A DNA stretch of 36,529 nucleotides from JBLHKS01 sp047620505 (GTDB taxonomy: Bacteria; Verrucomicrobiota; Verrucomicrobiia; Verrucomicrobiales; DEV007), in the NCBI GenBank assembly GCA_047620505.1, contig JBLHKS010000055.1, forward strand, positions 1-36,529, given 5' to 3'. Below, piece after piece: positions 17,701-24,988 of this stretch. A program made the position numbers and the translations under genes. Position 1 is the first letter of the stretch; each line of letters starts with the position of its first letter. The notes beneath the pieces are model-generated. The model searched no databases and was not told the origin of the DNA. It saw nothing but the letters and a program-made list of their open reading frames with translations.

Positions 17701-19469
17701 GCAAAATTGCCGAGCGCTTCAACGACATCGGGCAGCTGGAGGAAATCTCGCCGCCGATTGAGTTTTCCTACCGCGCTCGAGTAACCGGAATTCTCCTGGG
17801 AGCCAAAGATTTTGACGGCGATCCCAGCAAACTTGCCCAGCAGCTGCTGGACCTCCGCTGGACCTCCGAGGACAATGAGGCTAAGCGCGCGCGTTATCTG
17901 ACTCTGGCGTTCGAACGTGCCTTCCGGCGAGTGATGCCAGGCTACGAAAACTATGGCCGTTGCGTCGCCCTTGAGCTGACCGGCAAACTTGCGCGTTATG
18001 GCGAGGCTGTCGTTTGGATTCTGGAGAACGACACCAGTGGTCAGAGCGTCAGCGACGCAGTGATGGCAGTGATGGCGTTGATCGACGATCAGAAGTACTG
18101 GCGCGGCCGGCTCTTTGGCGAAGCCAGGCGCACACTCAAATACTTTCAGAAAAAGACGGATGCAGCGTCGCGCGATCGGGCCGCCCGCGTGCTCGCGAAA
18201 ATGGACTTCGGCACGGGTGAAGGCACAGCGGACGCGCTCGCCTTCGCATTCGGAGTTCTGACCGACATCCTCGGCGACGAAGCCGTTCCAACGGGCGAAA
18301 TCGAGCATGATGTCGAAGCCGAAACCGCCGCTGCGGCTACTGATTCGCCCTTTAAAGTCGAGGAACCGCCCAAGGAGGAGATTTCTGCGCCAACGGCGGT
18401 CATCGAAGTGGTTTCAGACATTCCCAGTGAGCTCGACCGAGATCCTGTGTTCCGCTACCTGCTTTTGGCCGACGACAAAGACGAGCATTCTCAGATCGCG
18501 GTCAAAGTCCCCGATGAAGTGATCGACGACATGAAGCAGGCCCTCCTGCCCAGCAAGGGGCGGCACTATCACAGAGCTGATTTCCGTGGCGTGGAAGACT
18601 TGATCGACCTCAACGGCCCTCTGCTACACGGAGTCGGCAAGGAAGAAATGCGTCGGTTCGTTCGTCAATTCGCGACCCGTGCCAAACGAATGGACTGGGA
18701 CCGAAATAAACTCGCCAACGAAATCCTTGGATTCGTCCAGCGTTCGATCTCGTTTGCTGAGGATCTGGGTTCGACAGGGTTTGAAGAGTATGCGCGCTTC
18801 CCGCTTCAGACTCTCGTGGATGGCTGCGGCGACAGCGAGTGTCAGGCGATCCTGACACTGAGCCTTCTTCTTTATCTTGGATTCGACTGCGCCCTCCTTG
18901 TCTTTGAATTGGACCACGGTGCCGCGACTCACTACGATCCCGCCCTTCGCATCAATCCGAGCCAGCTTGCCTCGTGGAACTTGTCGCGACGTAGTCAGCT
19001 TTTCGGCGACAAAAAGACCGGTTTTTACCTCTACGGCTCAGCTACCAGCTGCGAGCCGAGGAGTTGGGGAAGACGAGTTCGCTACATTGACGGAAAGCGG
19101 ATCACTCACGAGCAGGTGATTCCGTTTTCGGTCGATGACCGGAAGCTGCTTGCCTGGGACGTTGACGAATTGCCGCTGCAACCGGCTCCGCCTCCCGCGG
19201 CTTTGCCCCAGCCACCGCCTCCCACGGCTTTGCCCCAGCCGCCGCCTCCCACGGCGCTTTCACCGGCTTCAACTGAGGAGACCTCGGATGAAATCGATTC
19301 TGTTCCAGTTATCCAGCCGCCATCCGTTCAAGACTGGACCCCCGCTTCCAGTGTTCAGAAGAATATGGAAAAGCCGGACGATGATCCTGATCAAGACGAC
19401 AAAGAGGTTGAGGAAATTCCGGCTCCAACTGTGGAGCAGAATCAGATCGAGAATCCGTCAGATTCCTGA
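14766..19469 (+). CDS. Polytopic membrane protein with P-loop ATPase/helicase-like module and transglutaminase-like domain
   Basis: The 1567-residue protein has about five to seven TM segments in residues 45-285 (for example FAGMLFLVLAVFMVMRLV and LLFIFLIAAAGMCLPIGMFF), a basic/acidic linker, and then a P-loop at about 428-438 (DGEVGSGRTT). A Walker B-like VILVEDFFE lies at about 544, and a second Rossmann-like lobe (RIVLVFQKDGDPRRLSALR) gives an overall look of a divergent SF2/ATPase pair. Residues about 1290-1400 (FVQRSISF, RFPLQTLVDG, LLLYLGFDCALLVFE, DHGAATHY) match transglutaminase-like proteins, but the catalytic GDCxD is GDSEC at about 1355. A Pro-rich tail with 9-residue repeats closes the protein. 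It is the last gene of the operon, translationally coupled to the preceding one. Likely role: ATP-dependent remodelling of an envelope complex (inference). Confidence 0.8.
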   Translation: MSELSAAKEVESQKKPKKKPVNLGFRKRSLTWLSSHPEHVKQRWRQSRWFAGMLFLVLAVFMVMRLVREGGLSDFIANFLTTWPLRFGIVAAVGVTIVMTYSLLLRMTMLRRYVYVSKQFDSDGAILNRKVSLLFIFLIAAAGMCLPIGMFFMSKGLWFRVLSAVVAFLPLGALIGVLLYCEWKYLAGIVRYRENAFSWILKWLGRLLLIMAIFSLAFEFLKWMQGKGWFELEWLSWGKEVVTQLESWTKGWYPSRAAEGLAYGMTAISILILARKICQTPEYIDPDAVEEPKKKKKSWLRRMFGWFPLLWPFGKKPGSGEEDAELDAAKDAEPEPNWVSEILQEMGLEHGDVEIRSTKRGDRARWVSTELDSTQELRNCWLFGIRIRPTIDQALAVNEFIDLGLPARALNAIENPVNPPAMDLIIDGEVGSGRTTAIMAMAAHALVARGQRVVVITPSDSRAVSWERRFRRLLEELGFLRFTSVYGLSAHKGERVQELDNWLDGVEPFPNIFIGTAEQFQLWFQGQTNRRKQQSRQLLPLLEVILVEDFFEHGPLVQQHLPFMLDAHRLVLQAFSSRLQTVVSLPSLGEFAAKRVIGRLFPQVIDPTEHRANIRMRHNIRGWRIVVPSDDPRETLIKMAVRSLERERIVLVFQKDGDPRRLSALRTEINSNVPSARRDSLQIFGDFDELSSEDVNPAGVILTISHMDDTIGYALQAWGNHEECVVFQIMPKDSILVGSATGGICPVLASRDARGFLVDHLSGALACIPERWPIPLRAWQLIGLLPGMVAVSDERIRRILATFSVDQRDPGEESRDAADFIYLDELRALPGEELGPKSITRYPSRAGRIASAPGRPDGIQLELFHDTDRVDLGTCEVRWTRHEEGRAELDRSDLRHLVDFRYRRGEGFLVPTDFRYDEEEGYEFVTTFATGAGFDSIYPKWNFAWSGLPRANHIQIRGGGSHPIRYFTVDLDDFGLLDCKIAERFNDIGQLEEISPPIEFSYRARVTGILLGAKDFDGDPSKLAQQLLDLRWTSEDNEAKRARYLTLAFERAFRRVMPGYENYGRCVALELTGKLARYGEAVVWILENDTSGQSVSDAVMAVMALIDDQKYWRGRLFGEARRTLKYFQKKTDAASRDRAARVLAKMDFGTGEGTADALAFAFGVLTDILGDEAVPTGEIEHDVEAETAAAATDSPFKVEEPPKEEISAPTAVIEVVSDIPSELDRDPVFRYLLLADDKDEHSQIAVKVPDEVIDDMKQALLPSKGRHYHRADFRGVEDLIDLNGPLLHGVGKEEMRRFVRQFATRAKRMDWDRNKLANEILGFVQRSISFAEDLGSTGFEEYARFPLQTLVDGCGDSECQAILTLSLLLYLGFDCALLVFELDHGAATHYDPALRINPSQLASWNLSRRSQLFGDKKTGFYLYGSATSCEPRSWGRRVRYIDGKRITHEQVIPFSVDDRKLLAWDVDELPLQPAPPPAALPQPPPPTALPQPPPPTALSPASTEETSDEIDSVPVIQPPSVQDWTPASSVQKNMEKPDDDPDQDDKEVEEIPAPTVEQNQIENPSDS
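19191..19262 (+). repeat. 27-bp tandem repeat encoding a Pro-rich tail
   Basis: Two full 27-bp units (19191-19217 and 19218-19244) and a partial third encode PPAALPQPP, PPTALPQPP and PPTALSPAS. Units differ by one or two bases. It forms a flexible linker near the C-terminus of the large membrane ATPase-like protein and may vary in copy number between strains. Confidence 0.85.
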
Positions 19470-19514
19470 AAATTGATCTATCCGATTTGCCCCGCAGCGT
19501 TGTAGTCTAAAAAG

Positions 19515-20852
19515 ATGAGACGCATCCTTCTTTCACTCCTTCTAATATCCGGGCCTGCCATCGGCCAGGAAGTTCAACTCGAAACGACGGCTAACGAAAC
19601 CAGGGCGATCGAAGCTTGGGTCGACTCGCATCTTGAGGAAGTCGTTGAGACCTACAAACATCTCCACGCCAATCCAGAGCTCTCGTTTCAAGAGCTGAAA
19701 ACCAGCGCATTCGTCGCCAAATCGCTTGAAGCGGCCGGGTTCGAGGTAACCAGCGGAGTTGGCAGAACCGGTGTCGTCGGCGTGCTGAAAAATGGAGCTG
19801 GGCCGACGGTTTTGATCCGCGGCGACATGGACGCGTTGCCGGTGCTCGAGCAGACCGGCCTGCCTTACGCAAGCAAGGTTCAGGTGAAAAAGGCGGACGG
19901 AACGACGGTCGGGGTGATGCAGGCATGCGGGCACGACGTCCACACGACGATGGTCGTCTCGATGGGGCAGCTGCTGGCTGACTTGCGGGAGAATTGGAAG
20001 GGAACAGTCGTGATGATCGCTCAGCCGGCTGAGGAAATCGGGATGGGTTCGCGCGAAATGATTGCGGACGGGCTCTTCGATCTCATTCCGAAGCCGGATT
20101 TCTGCCTGTCGCTCCACGTGATCCACAAATTGCCGGTCGGTTCGGTTGGGCTCACGTCAGGATGGGCGTTTGCGAATGTGGATTCGGTCGACGTCACGAT
20201 TTACGGCAAGGGCGGGCACGGAGCGAGGCCAAACGCAGCGATCGATCCGATTGTGACTGCCGCGCACGTGATCGTCGGCCTGCAGACGATCGTAAGCCGC
20301 AGGCTCGATCCGATCGAGCCGGGCGTGATCACGGTTGGCTCGATTCATGGCGGCTCGAAGCACAACATCATTCCCGCTGAAGTTAAGCTTCAGCTGACGG
20401 TTCGTTCTTACACGGATGAAGTCCGCGCGCAGTTGCTTGACGGAATTCGTCAGGTCACGACCGACACCTGCAAAACGATGCTCTGCCCCAAGCCCCCGCT
20501 GGTCGAAGTAAGAGACGAGTTCACCCCGGCTGCCTACAACGATCCCGCGTTGACTGCAGCAGCTGCTGAGTTGTTCCAAGATCTTTTTGGCAAAGAAAAC
20601 GTTCACGACATGCCACCGACGATGGGTGGAGAAGACTTTGGACGGTTTTCGAAGCAGCTGGGCGTTCCGGGATTGCAATTTCGGATCGGTGCTGTTGGTC
20701 TGGATCGATGGGAAGCAGCTCAAAAAGAAGGAGTCGACTCGCTTCCATCGCTGCATTCGCCGCTCTTCTATCCAGAGCCGGAAAAGACGATGGAAGTCAG
20801 CCTGGTTTCGATGGCGAATCTTGCACTGGGTCTGCTCAATCCAGCTCGATAG
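19515..20852 (+). CDS. Exported M20D-family amidohydrolase/peptidase
   Basis: The 445-residue protein has a signal peptide (MRRILLSLLLISGPAIG) and the M20D layout of hippurate and IAA-amino-acid hydrolases. RGDMDALPV is at about 102-110; metal ligands C138, H140 (ACGHDVHTT), E174 (PAEEIGMGS) and His in LSLHVIHKLP are present. The dimerisation-domain motif GGHGARP is at about 234-240, and a final His lies in SLHSPLFYPE. It hydrolyses an amide bond of N-acyl amino acids or related compounds outside the cytoplasm. The substrate is not predictable. The ATG at 19515 follows the ATPase stop by 45 bp, so co-transcription with that operon is possible, though the function looks unrelated. Its 3' end overlaps the convergent sulfatase by 17 bp. 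An exact AGCAGCTGCT at 20558 encodes Ala-Ala-Ala. Confidence 0.92.
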   Translation: MRRILLSLLLISGPAIGQEVQLETTANETRAIEAWVDSHLEEVVETYKHLHANPELSFQELKTSAFVAKSLEAAGFEVTSGVGRTGVVGVLKNGAGPTVLIRGDMDALPVLEQTGLPYASKVQVKKADGTTVGVMQACGHDVHTTMVVSMGQLLADLRENWKGTVVMIAQPAEEIGMGSREMIADGLFDLIPKPDFCLSLHVIHKLPVGSVGLTSGWAFANVDSVDVTIYGKGGHGARPNAAIDPIVTAAHVIVGLQTIVSRRLDPIEPGVITVGSIHGGSKHNIIPAEVKLQLTVRSYTDEVRAQLLDGIRQVTTDTCKTMLCPKPPLVEVRDEFTPAAYNDPALTAAAAELFQDLFGKENVHDMPPTMGGEDFGRFSKQLGVPGLQFRIGAVGLDRWEAAQKEGVDSLPSLHSPLFYPEPEKTMEVSLVSMANLALGLLNPAR

Positions 20853-23010
20853 CGCATTTTATAACTTTGCCCTCAAAGCTGAAAGGAGCCTCGTAGTCGC
20901 CGACGGCTCCTCCCGTGTCTTCACCGACTTGAAGGCCGTCGAGCGGCTGATCTTTGAGGAAACCCGGAGACTTTCCCTTGCCGTTTTTTTCGCCGGAAGT
21001 GGTCAGCGTGATCTGGCCTTTTTTGCCGAAAATCGCCGTTACCTCGGTTGCTTTGGCCGAGATTGGCATCTCGCCAGTCACCACCGTTCGCTTGCCGTTC
21101 TGTGTCGTCGCGAAATTCAAAGTGCCGTCTTTTAGATAGAGAGACCAGCCGAGGTTAGTCCCGCCTTGGGCGACGATTACGCCGTTTGCTCCAGCAGCTG
21201 CTGGCTCGATGATGGCGGCGACCTTGAAACCTCGATTCTCGACAAAAGGCGCTTTTTCACGGTCCAAGTCGTCGCCTTGGTTCAGGTCAAAACGCGTTTG
21301 ATCCAGATTGAACGCGCTTCGATCCGGTTTCGGCGGCTGAGGATTCAAAGGAAGGACGTTTGCGCGCTCGGCGTAGGCCTGCCACATCGCGGCGAGCTTC
21401 TCGACGACCTCCGTCTGGGAATCAGCGAGGTTGTTTTGCTCCGATCGATCTTTGGCGATATTGTAGAGTTCCCACTTACCTTTTGCGCCTTTGCCCACGA
21501 GTTTCAGATCGCCAACGCGGATCGCGCGATTGCCTTCGTGCTCCCAGTAAATCGCTTCGCGTTCGATTCCTTTGCCTTCAAACGCAGAAACGAGGCTCTT
21601 GCCTTCCATTGGCTTGATTTCCTTGTTATCATGATAAGTTTTTGGATAGGTAGCCCCGGAAATATCCACGGCCGTTGCCATCAAATCCACGAGATGACCA
21701 GGAGTCGTTTCCAGCTCCCCGGCCCGAGTCACTTTTGCCGGCCAGTGAACAATCAGCGGTGTGGAAATTCCGCCTTCATGCGTCCAGTGCTTGTATTCTT
21801 TGAATGGCGTGTTCGAAACGGTCGCCCAGCCTTTTCCATAACCGATTAGCGTGTCGGCTGCTCCTGGCATCACGCCTTTGCCCTGACGAATCGGGTAGCC
21901 GTCCCGAGTTTGTTTGGGATTCATGTCAGGCTGAAGATAATCGTCTGCCAAAGGCGGGAGAGTCGGCGCTCCCGCGCGTGGGCCGCCAGGTTTGCCGTTT
22001 CGACCGTAGTTTTCGGCGCAGCCGCCGTTGTCCTGGAAGAAGCAAATCAGCGTATTCTCAAACTGCCCGGTCTCTTTCAGCGCCGCGACGATCCGACCGA
22101 TACCTTGATCCATGCTGTCGATCATCGCCGCGTAAACTTCCATGTTGGCGATGTCCCACTCCAAATGCTCGGATTCTTTCCAGTCATCCGGGATCGGCCA
22201 GTTCACAGTTGATTCTTCATCGACAACACCGAGTTCGATCATTTTTCGATAGCGCGCGTTGCGGATTTCGTCGTAGCCGCCGTCGTATTTTCCTTTATAT
22301 TTAGCGATATCCTCCGGCAGGGCGTGCATCGGCCAGTGAGCCGCCGTGTAAGCGACGTACATAAAGAAAGGCTGTTCGTCGCTCTCCTTGTGGTGTTCTT
22401 GAATGAAGCTCGCAGCGTGATCGCTGATTGCGTCCGTATAGTAGAAGGTTTCCGGCTTGTATTTCGGATCTGCCCAAGGGGAAATCAGCTCGTTGTCGCG
22501 CGTTAGCGAGTTTGGATCAAAAAACGAGCCGGCACCGTGAATCGTGCCGTAAAACCGGTCAAACCCGCGCTGAACTGGCCAATTATGTTTATCCAATTCG
22601 GAATTCGGATTGACCTTTGGCGTCACGTGCCATTTTCCTGACATGTAGCTTCGATAACCGGCTGATTTCAGCGCTTCAGGGATCGTAACGCAATTACGAT
22701 TCAGATCACCGCGGTAACCGTCATAACCACGATCATTCATCATGTGGCCGACTCCCGCCTGATGCGGATAGAGGCCGGACATCAGGCTGGCGCGGGTCGG
22801 GCAGCAGCGGGCTGTGTTGTAAAACTGCGTGAACCGGAGTCCACCCGCGGCGAGCGCGTCGAGGTTCGGCGTCGCGATTTCACTGCCGTAACAGCCGATA
22901 TCAGAATACCCCATGTCGTCGGACATGATGTAAATGATGTTCGGCTTGTCAGCGGCGCTGGCGACACCGGCGAAGGCGGCAAAGAGGATCAGAAAGCGTG
23001 AGAGTTTCAT
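20836..23010 (-). CDS. Exported sulfatase (arylsulfatase family) with C-terminal LamG-like region
   Basis: Start chosen at the ATG ending at 23010 because it gives a clean signal peptide (MKLSRFLILFAAFAGVASA) and has GAGGG upstream; the longer ORF adds 15 unlikely residues. The 724-residue product has the alkaline-phosphatase-like sulfatase core: metal-binding D31-D32 (MSDDMGYSDIG) and the formylglycine motif C69-C-P-T-R73, then LMSGLYPHQ. It needs a formylglycine-generating enzyme, which is not in this window. The last 180 residues or so (FKVAAIIEP, GWSLYLKDGTLNF) look like a concanavalin/LamG fold for glycan binding. It cleaves sulfate esters, probably from polysaccharides, in the periplasm or outside. 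It is 89 bp downstream of a Tat-exported protein, possibly one operon. Confidence 0.93.
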   Translation of the reverse strand: MKLSRFLILFAAFAGVASAADKPNIIYIMSDDMGYSDIGCYGSEIATPNLDALAAGGLRFTQFYNTARCCPTRASLMSGLYPHQAGVGHMMNDRGYDGYRGDLNRNCVTIPEALKSAGYRSYMSGKWHVTPKVNPNSELDKHNWPVQRGFDRFYGTIHGAGSFFDPNSLTRDNELISPWADPKYKPETFYYTDAISDHAASFIQEHHKESDEQPFFMYVAYTAAHWPMHALPEDIAKYKGKYDGGYDEIRNARYRKMIELGVVDEESTVNWPIPDDWKESEHLEWDIANMEVYAAMIDSMDQGIGRIVAALKETGQFENTLICFFQDNGGCAENYGRNGKPGGPRAGAPTLPPLADDYLQPDMNPKQTRDGYPIRQGKGVMPGAADTLIGYGKGWATVSNTPFKEYKHWTHEGGISTPLIVHWPAKVTRAGELETTPGHLVDLMATAVDISGATYPKTYHDNKEIKPMEGKSLVSAFEGKGIEREAIYWEHEGNRAIRVGDLKLVGKGAKGKWELYNIAKDRSEQNNLADSQTEVVEKLAAMWQAYAERANVLPLNPQPPKPDRSAFNLDQTRFDLNQGDDLDREKAPFVENRGFKVAAIIEPAAAGANGVIVAQGGTNLGWSLYLKDGTLNFATTQNGKRTVVTGEMPISAKATEVTAIFGKKGQITLTTSGEKNGKGKSPGFLKDQPLDGLQVGEDTGGAVGDYEAPFSFEGKVIKCAIELD

Positions 23011-23099
23011 TTGGAAGCCCTCACTTAGCACAGATCCATGTTGCGCGAACCTCAAGAGTTCGGCTTCGGCGGCATCTGTCGAGATTCAATCTCGGCCGT

Positions 23100-24674
23100 C
23101 TAAACTTCCACCTTCAAAAGCTCGCAGGATTCTTTGTAGCCTGGGCCGTTGATGCCGAACTCGCTTGCTGTGACGCGTGCCAGGCCAACGAGGTGCTGCC
23201 AACGAAACGCCGGGCGCGAATCCGCGAAATCGCCCGTTGTCGTGACGAAATATTTCTCAGCATGAAGAGCTCCGTCGACGGTCGTCGCGTGCCGCAACAG
23301 AAGATCGACAGCCGGCTTCACTTCGTGGCCCGCGGCACCGTAAACGTGCATGAAAACGCAGGCCTGCGCCTGGTCCTGATCTCGGATTGCGCCGTCGAGA
23401 CCGGTCAGCAGCTGCTCGGGCGATTTCTTGCCTAACGCGGCCACTTCCTCTTCGTAAGGACGCGGTTTCCACTCGAGAAATTTCCCTCCACGTTGAGCCC
23501 GATCGCGTGCCGCCTGGTAACCAGCCAAAATCAGACTCGCCGCTGCGTGCCGAGGCTCGCTGACCTGCGCGATGTGCCGCCAGGCGTTGGCCGAATCGCT
23601 CGCGTGCACGCCGATCGAATCGCCGTGAACGCTGCCTTCCTGCTTGCCCGGCTTCACCTGATCGCTCGTCCGACCCACATCGCGCAGCACCAACTGATTC
23701 GTCGCCAACGAAATCGCCTCCGCGATCGCCGACGGCGCAATTCCCTCTGCCAGGCTCGATGCAACCGCGTTCGCCGCTTGCTCGGGCGTCGACTCAAAGA
23801 TCACCTGACTCATCTCGGCTACCAAGCCGTCCTCAGCCGCTTTGTCGCCCGCCGGTCGCTCCAAGAGCTTGTAGTCGTCTAACAATTTGGGCAGCATCGC
23901 GCGCATTCCGGCGGCGTGCTTGCTGAGGCCTTTCTCCACTCTTAAGCAGTAGCGAAGCGACTGCCTCAGCATCGTTTCGGCGTGGTCCATGCCGATCAGA
24001 TCGAGCGTGTCCCAGGAACGATGCGCCAGCACGATTCGGTGGACGTCGGCACCGCCTTCGACAACGTGCAGCAGGTCGTTCCAAGCGGCTTCGGGGCTGT
24101 TTTTCGCGATGGCAGCGAAGATCTTTTCGGCCGAATCGCGGTCCAGATTATTGACCGCCTTCTTCAGCAACTCTGATGTAGCGATCTCCGGCGAAAGCTC
24201 CGCTGGCTCGACCTTTTTGAGCTTTTCATTCTCGCGACCGCCCGCTTTCTGGATCTGTTGGGTGTTTCGGTAAAGCACCTTGAGCACCGGCAAAGCAGAA
24301 CGCTCCGCCGGCAACTGCTGAGCCATCAAAAACGCCGGTTTCATCGCCATGACCGTGTGAAAGCCGACGTAATCTTCGCCGCCGAATGAGCGCGCGTTTG
24401 CCAGTGCGCCTGCCTGAATCAGCTGAGTCAAATTTGACTCGCCCGACTTGATCCGCCCTACCAGCAGCTGCTGGAGCTTTTCGAGCGGAGTTTCCTGCAT
24501 CGCCGCGACGAGCGGCTCGATTTTTCCGAATGTTAGAGGCTGAGGAGCCTCGTCAGCGGCGTAGGAGGTTGAGACTCCGAGCGATTGGGCCAGGGACGAG
24601 CCGACGGTGGCCACGAGCATTCCCTGTCCGACCCGTCCGAGAAACTTCCGGCGGTCCGGTTGATTTGAGTTCAT
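23100..24674 (-). CDS. Tat-exported protein of unknown function
   Basis: The 524-residue protein starts with a twin-arginine signal (DRRKFLGRVGQG, hydrophobic stretch, cleavage near TSYAA), so it should be exported folded, often a sign of a cofactor or early assembly. The rest is mostly alpha-helical, with His-containing helices such as HRIVLAHRSWDTLDLIGMDHAE and RHAAASLILAGYQAARDR, and resembles conserved orphan proteins of planctomycetes and verrucomicrobia. I do not recognise a named family; a questin-oxidase-like helical protein is a weak possibility. It is followed by the sulfatase on the same strand after 89 bp. It holds two exact AGCAGCTGCT copies (23407 and 24463), both encoding a (Q/E)QLL stretch. 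Confidence 0.8.
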   Translation of the reverse strand: MNSNQPDRRKFLGRVGQGMLVATVGSSLAQSLGVSTSYAADEAPQPLTFGKIEPLVAAMQETPLEKLQQLLVGRIKSGESNLTQLIQAGALANARSFGGEDYVGFHTVMAMKPAFLMAQQLPAERSALPVLKVLYRNTQQIQKAGGRENEKLKKVEPAELSPEIATSELLKKAVNNLDRDSAEKIFAAIAKNSPEAAWNDLLHVVEGGADVHRIVLAHRSWDTLDLIGMDHAETMLRQSLRYCLRVEKGLSKHAAGMRAMLPKLLDDYKLLERPAGDKAAEDGLVAEMSQVIFESTPEQAANAVASSLAEGIAPSAIAEAISLATNQLVLRDVGRTSDQVKPGKQEGSVHGDSIGVHASDSANAWRHIAQVSEPRHAAASLILAGYQAARDRAQRGGKFLEWKPRPYEEEVAALGKKSPEQLLTGLDGAIRDQDQAQACVFMHVYGAAGHEVKPAVDLLLRHATTVDGALHAEKYFVTTTGDFADSRPAFRWQHLVGLARVTASEFGINGPGYKESCELLKVEV

Positions 24675-24748
24675 TCGATAAGCCTATCAGCTTCAGGAGG
24701 TTGTGAGAAGACAAATCGGCCCCGCTACATTTCCCGGCCACTGGCAGG

Positions 24749-24934
24749 TCACTCGCGGAGTCCAGCGACGTAGGTGATCGCCTTGCGGGTCAAAAGCTGA
24801 GCCTGCGGCGTTATCCGGCTTCGCCACGGGCCTGTTAGAATTCCTGCGATGATTCGGGCGAGAATCAGGCCTGCTACGAGAATCGCCAAGCTCTTAAGAA
24901 CCGGTTTCCAGTAAGTTTGCGCACTATCTAAAAA
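24749..24934 (-). pseudogene. Fragment of an MscS-type mechanosensitive channel N-terminus
   Basis: The stretch between the Tat protein and the ABC-F gene is about 310 bp without an annotated gene. Read on the minus strand it gives an open frame of 61 codons with no ATG, GTG or TTG before its core: SAQTYWKPVLKSLAILVAGL, then LARIIAGIL, and ending in ITYVAGLRE and TGA at 24749. The pattern matches TM1 and the start of TM2 of small-conductance mechanosensitive channels (compare AIIIVGLIIARMI of E. coli MscS). There is no beta domain or pore helix downstream. It is probably a decayed remnant or a much shortened relative. Nothing else is evident in this interval apart from the terminator of the neighbouring gene. 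Confidence 0.5.
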
Positions 24935-24954
24935 TTAGGTTAGCTGCTCGGGCA

Positions 24955-24988
24955 GAAAATCAAAGGCCAACATAATAGGCTGGCCTTA
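24955..24988 (-). terminator. Rho-independent terminator of the ABC-F gene
   Basis: On the minus strand, the stop TAA runs into a hairpin with a perfect 7-bp stem AAGGCCA/TGGCCTT, an 11-nt loop and the T-rich tract TTTGATTTT. The stem overlaps the stop codon by two bases. Confidence 0.7.

Noticed and set aside
16500..18308. 602-aa antisense ORF in the large membrane protein gene
   Set aside because: Lies within a coherent 1567-aa gene with recognisable domains and has no recognisable family.
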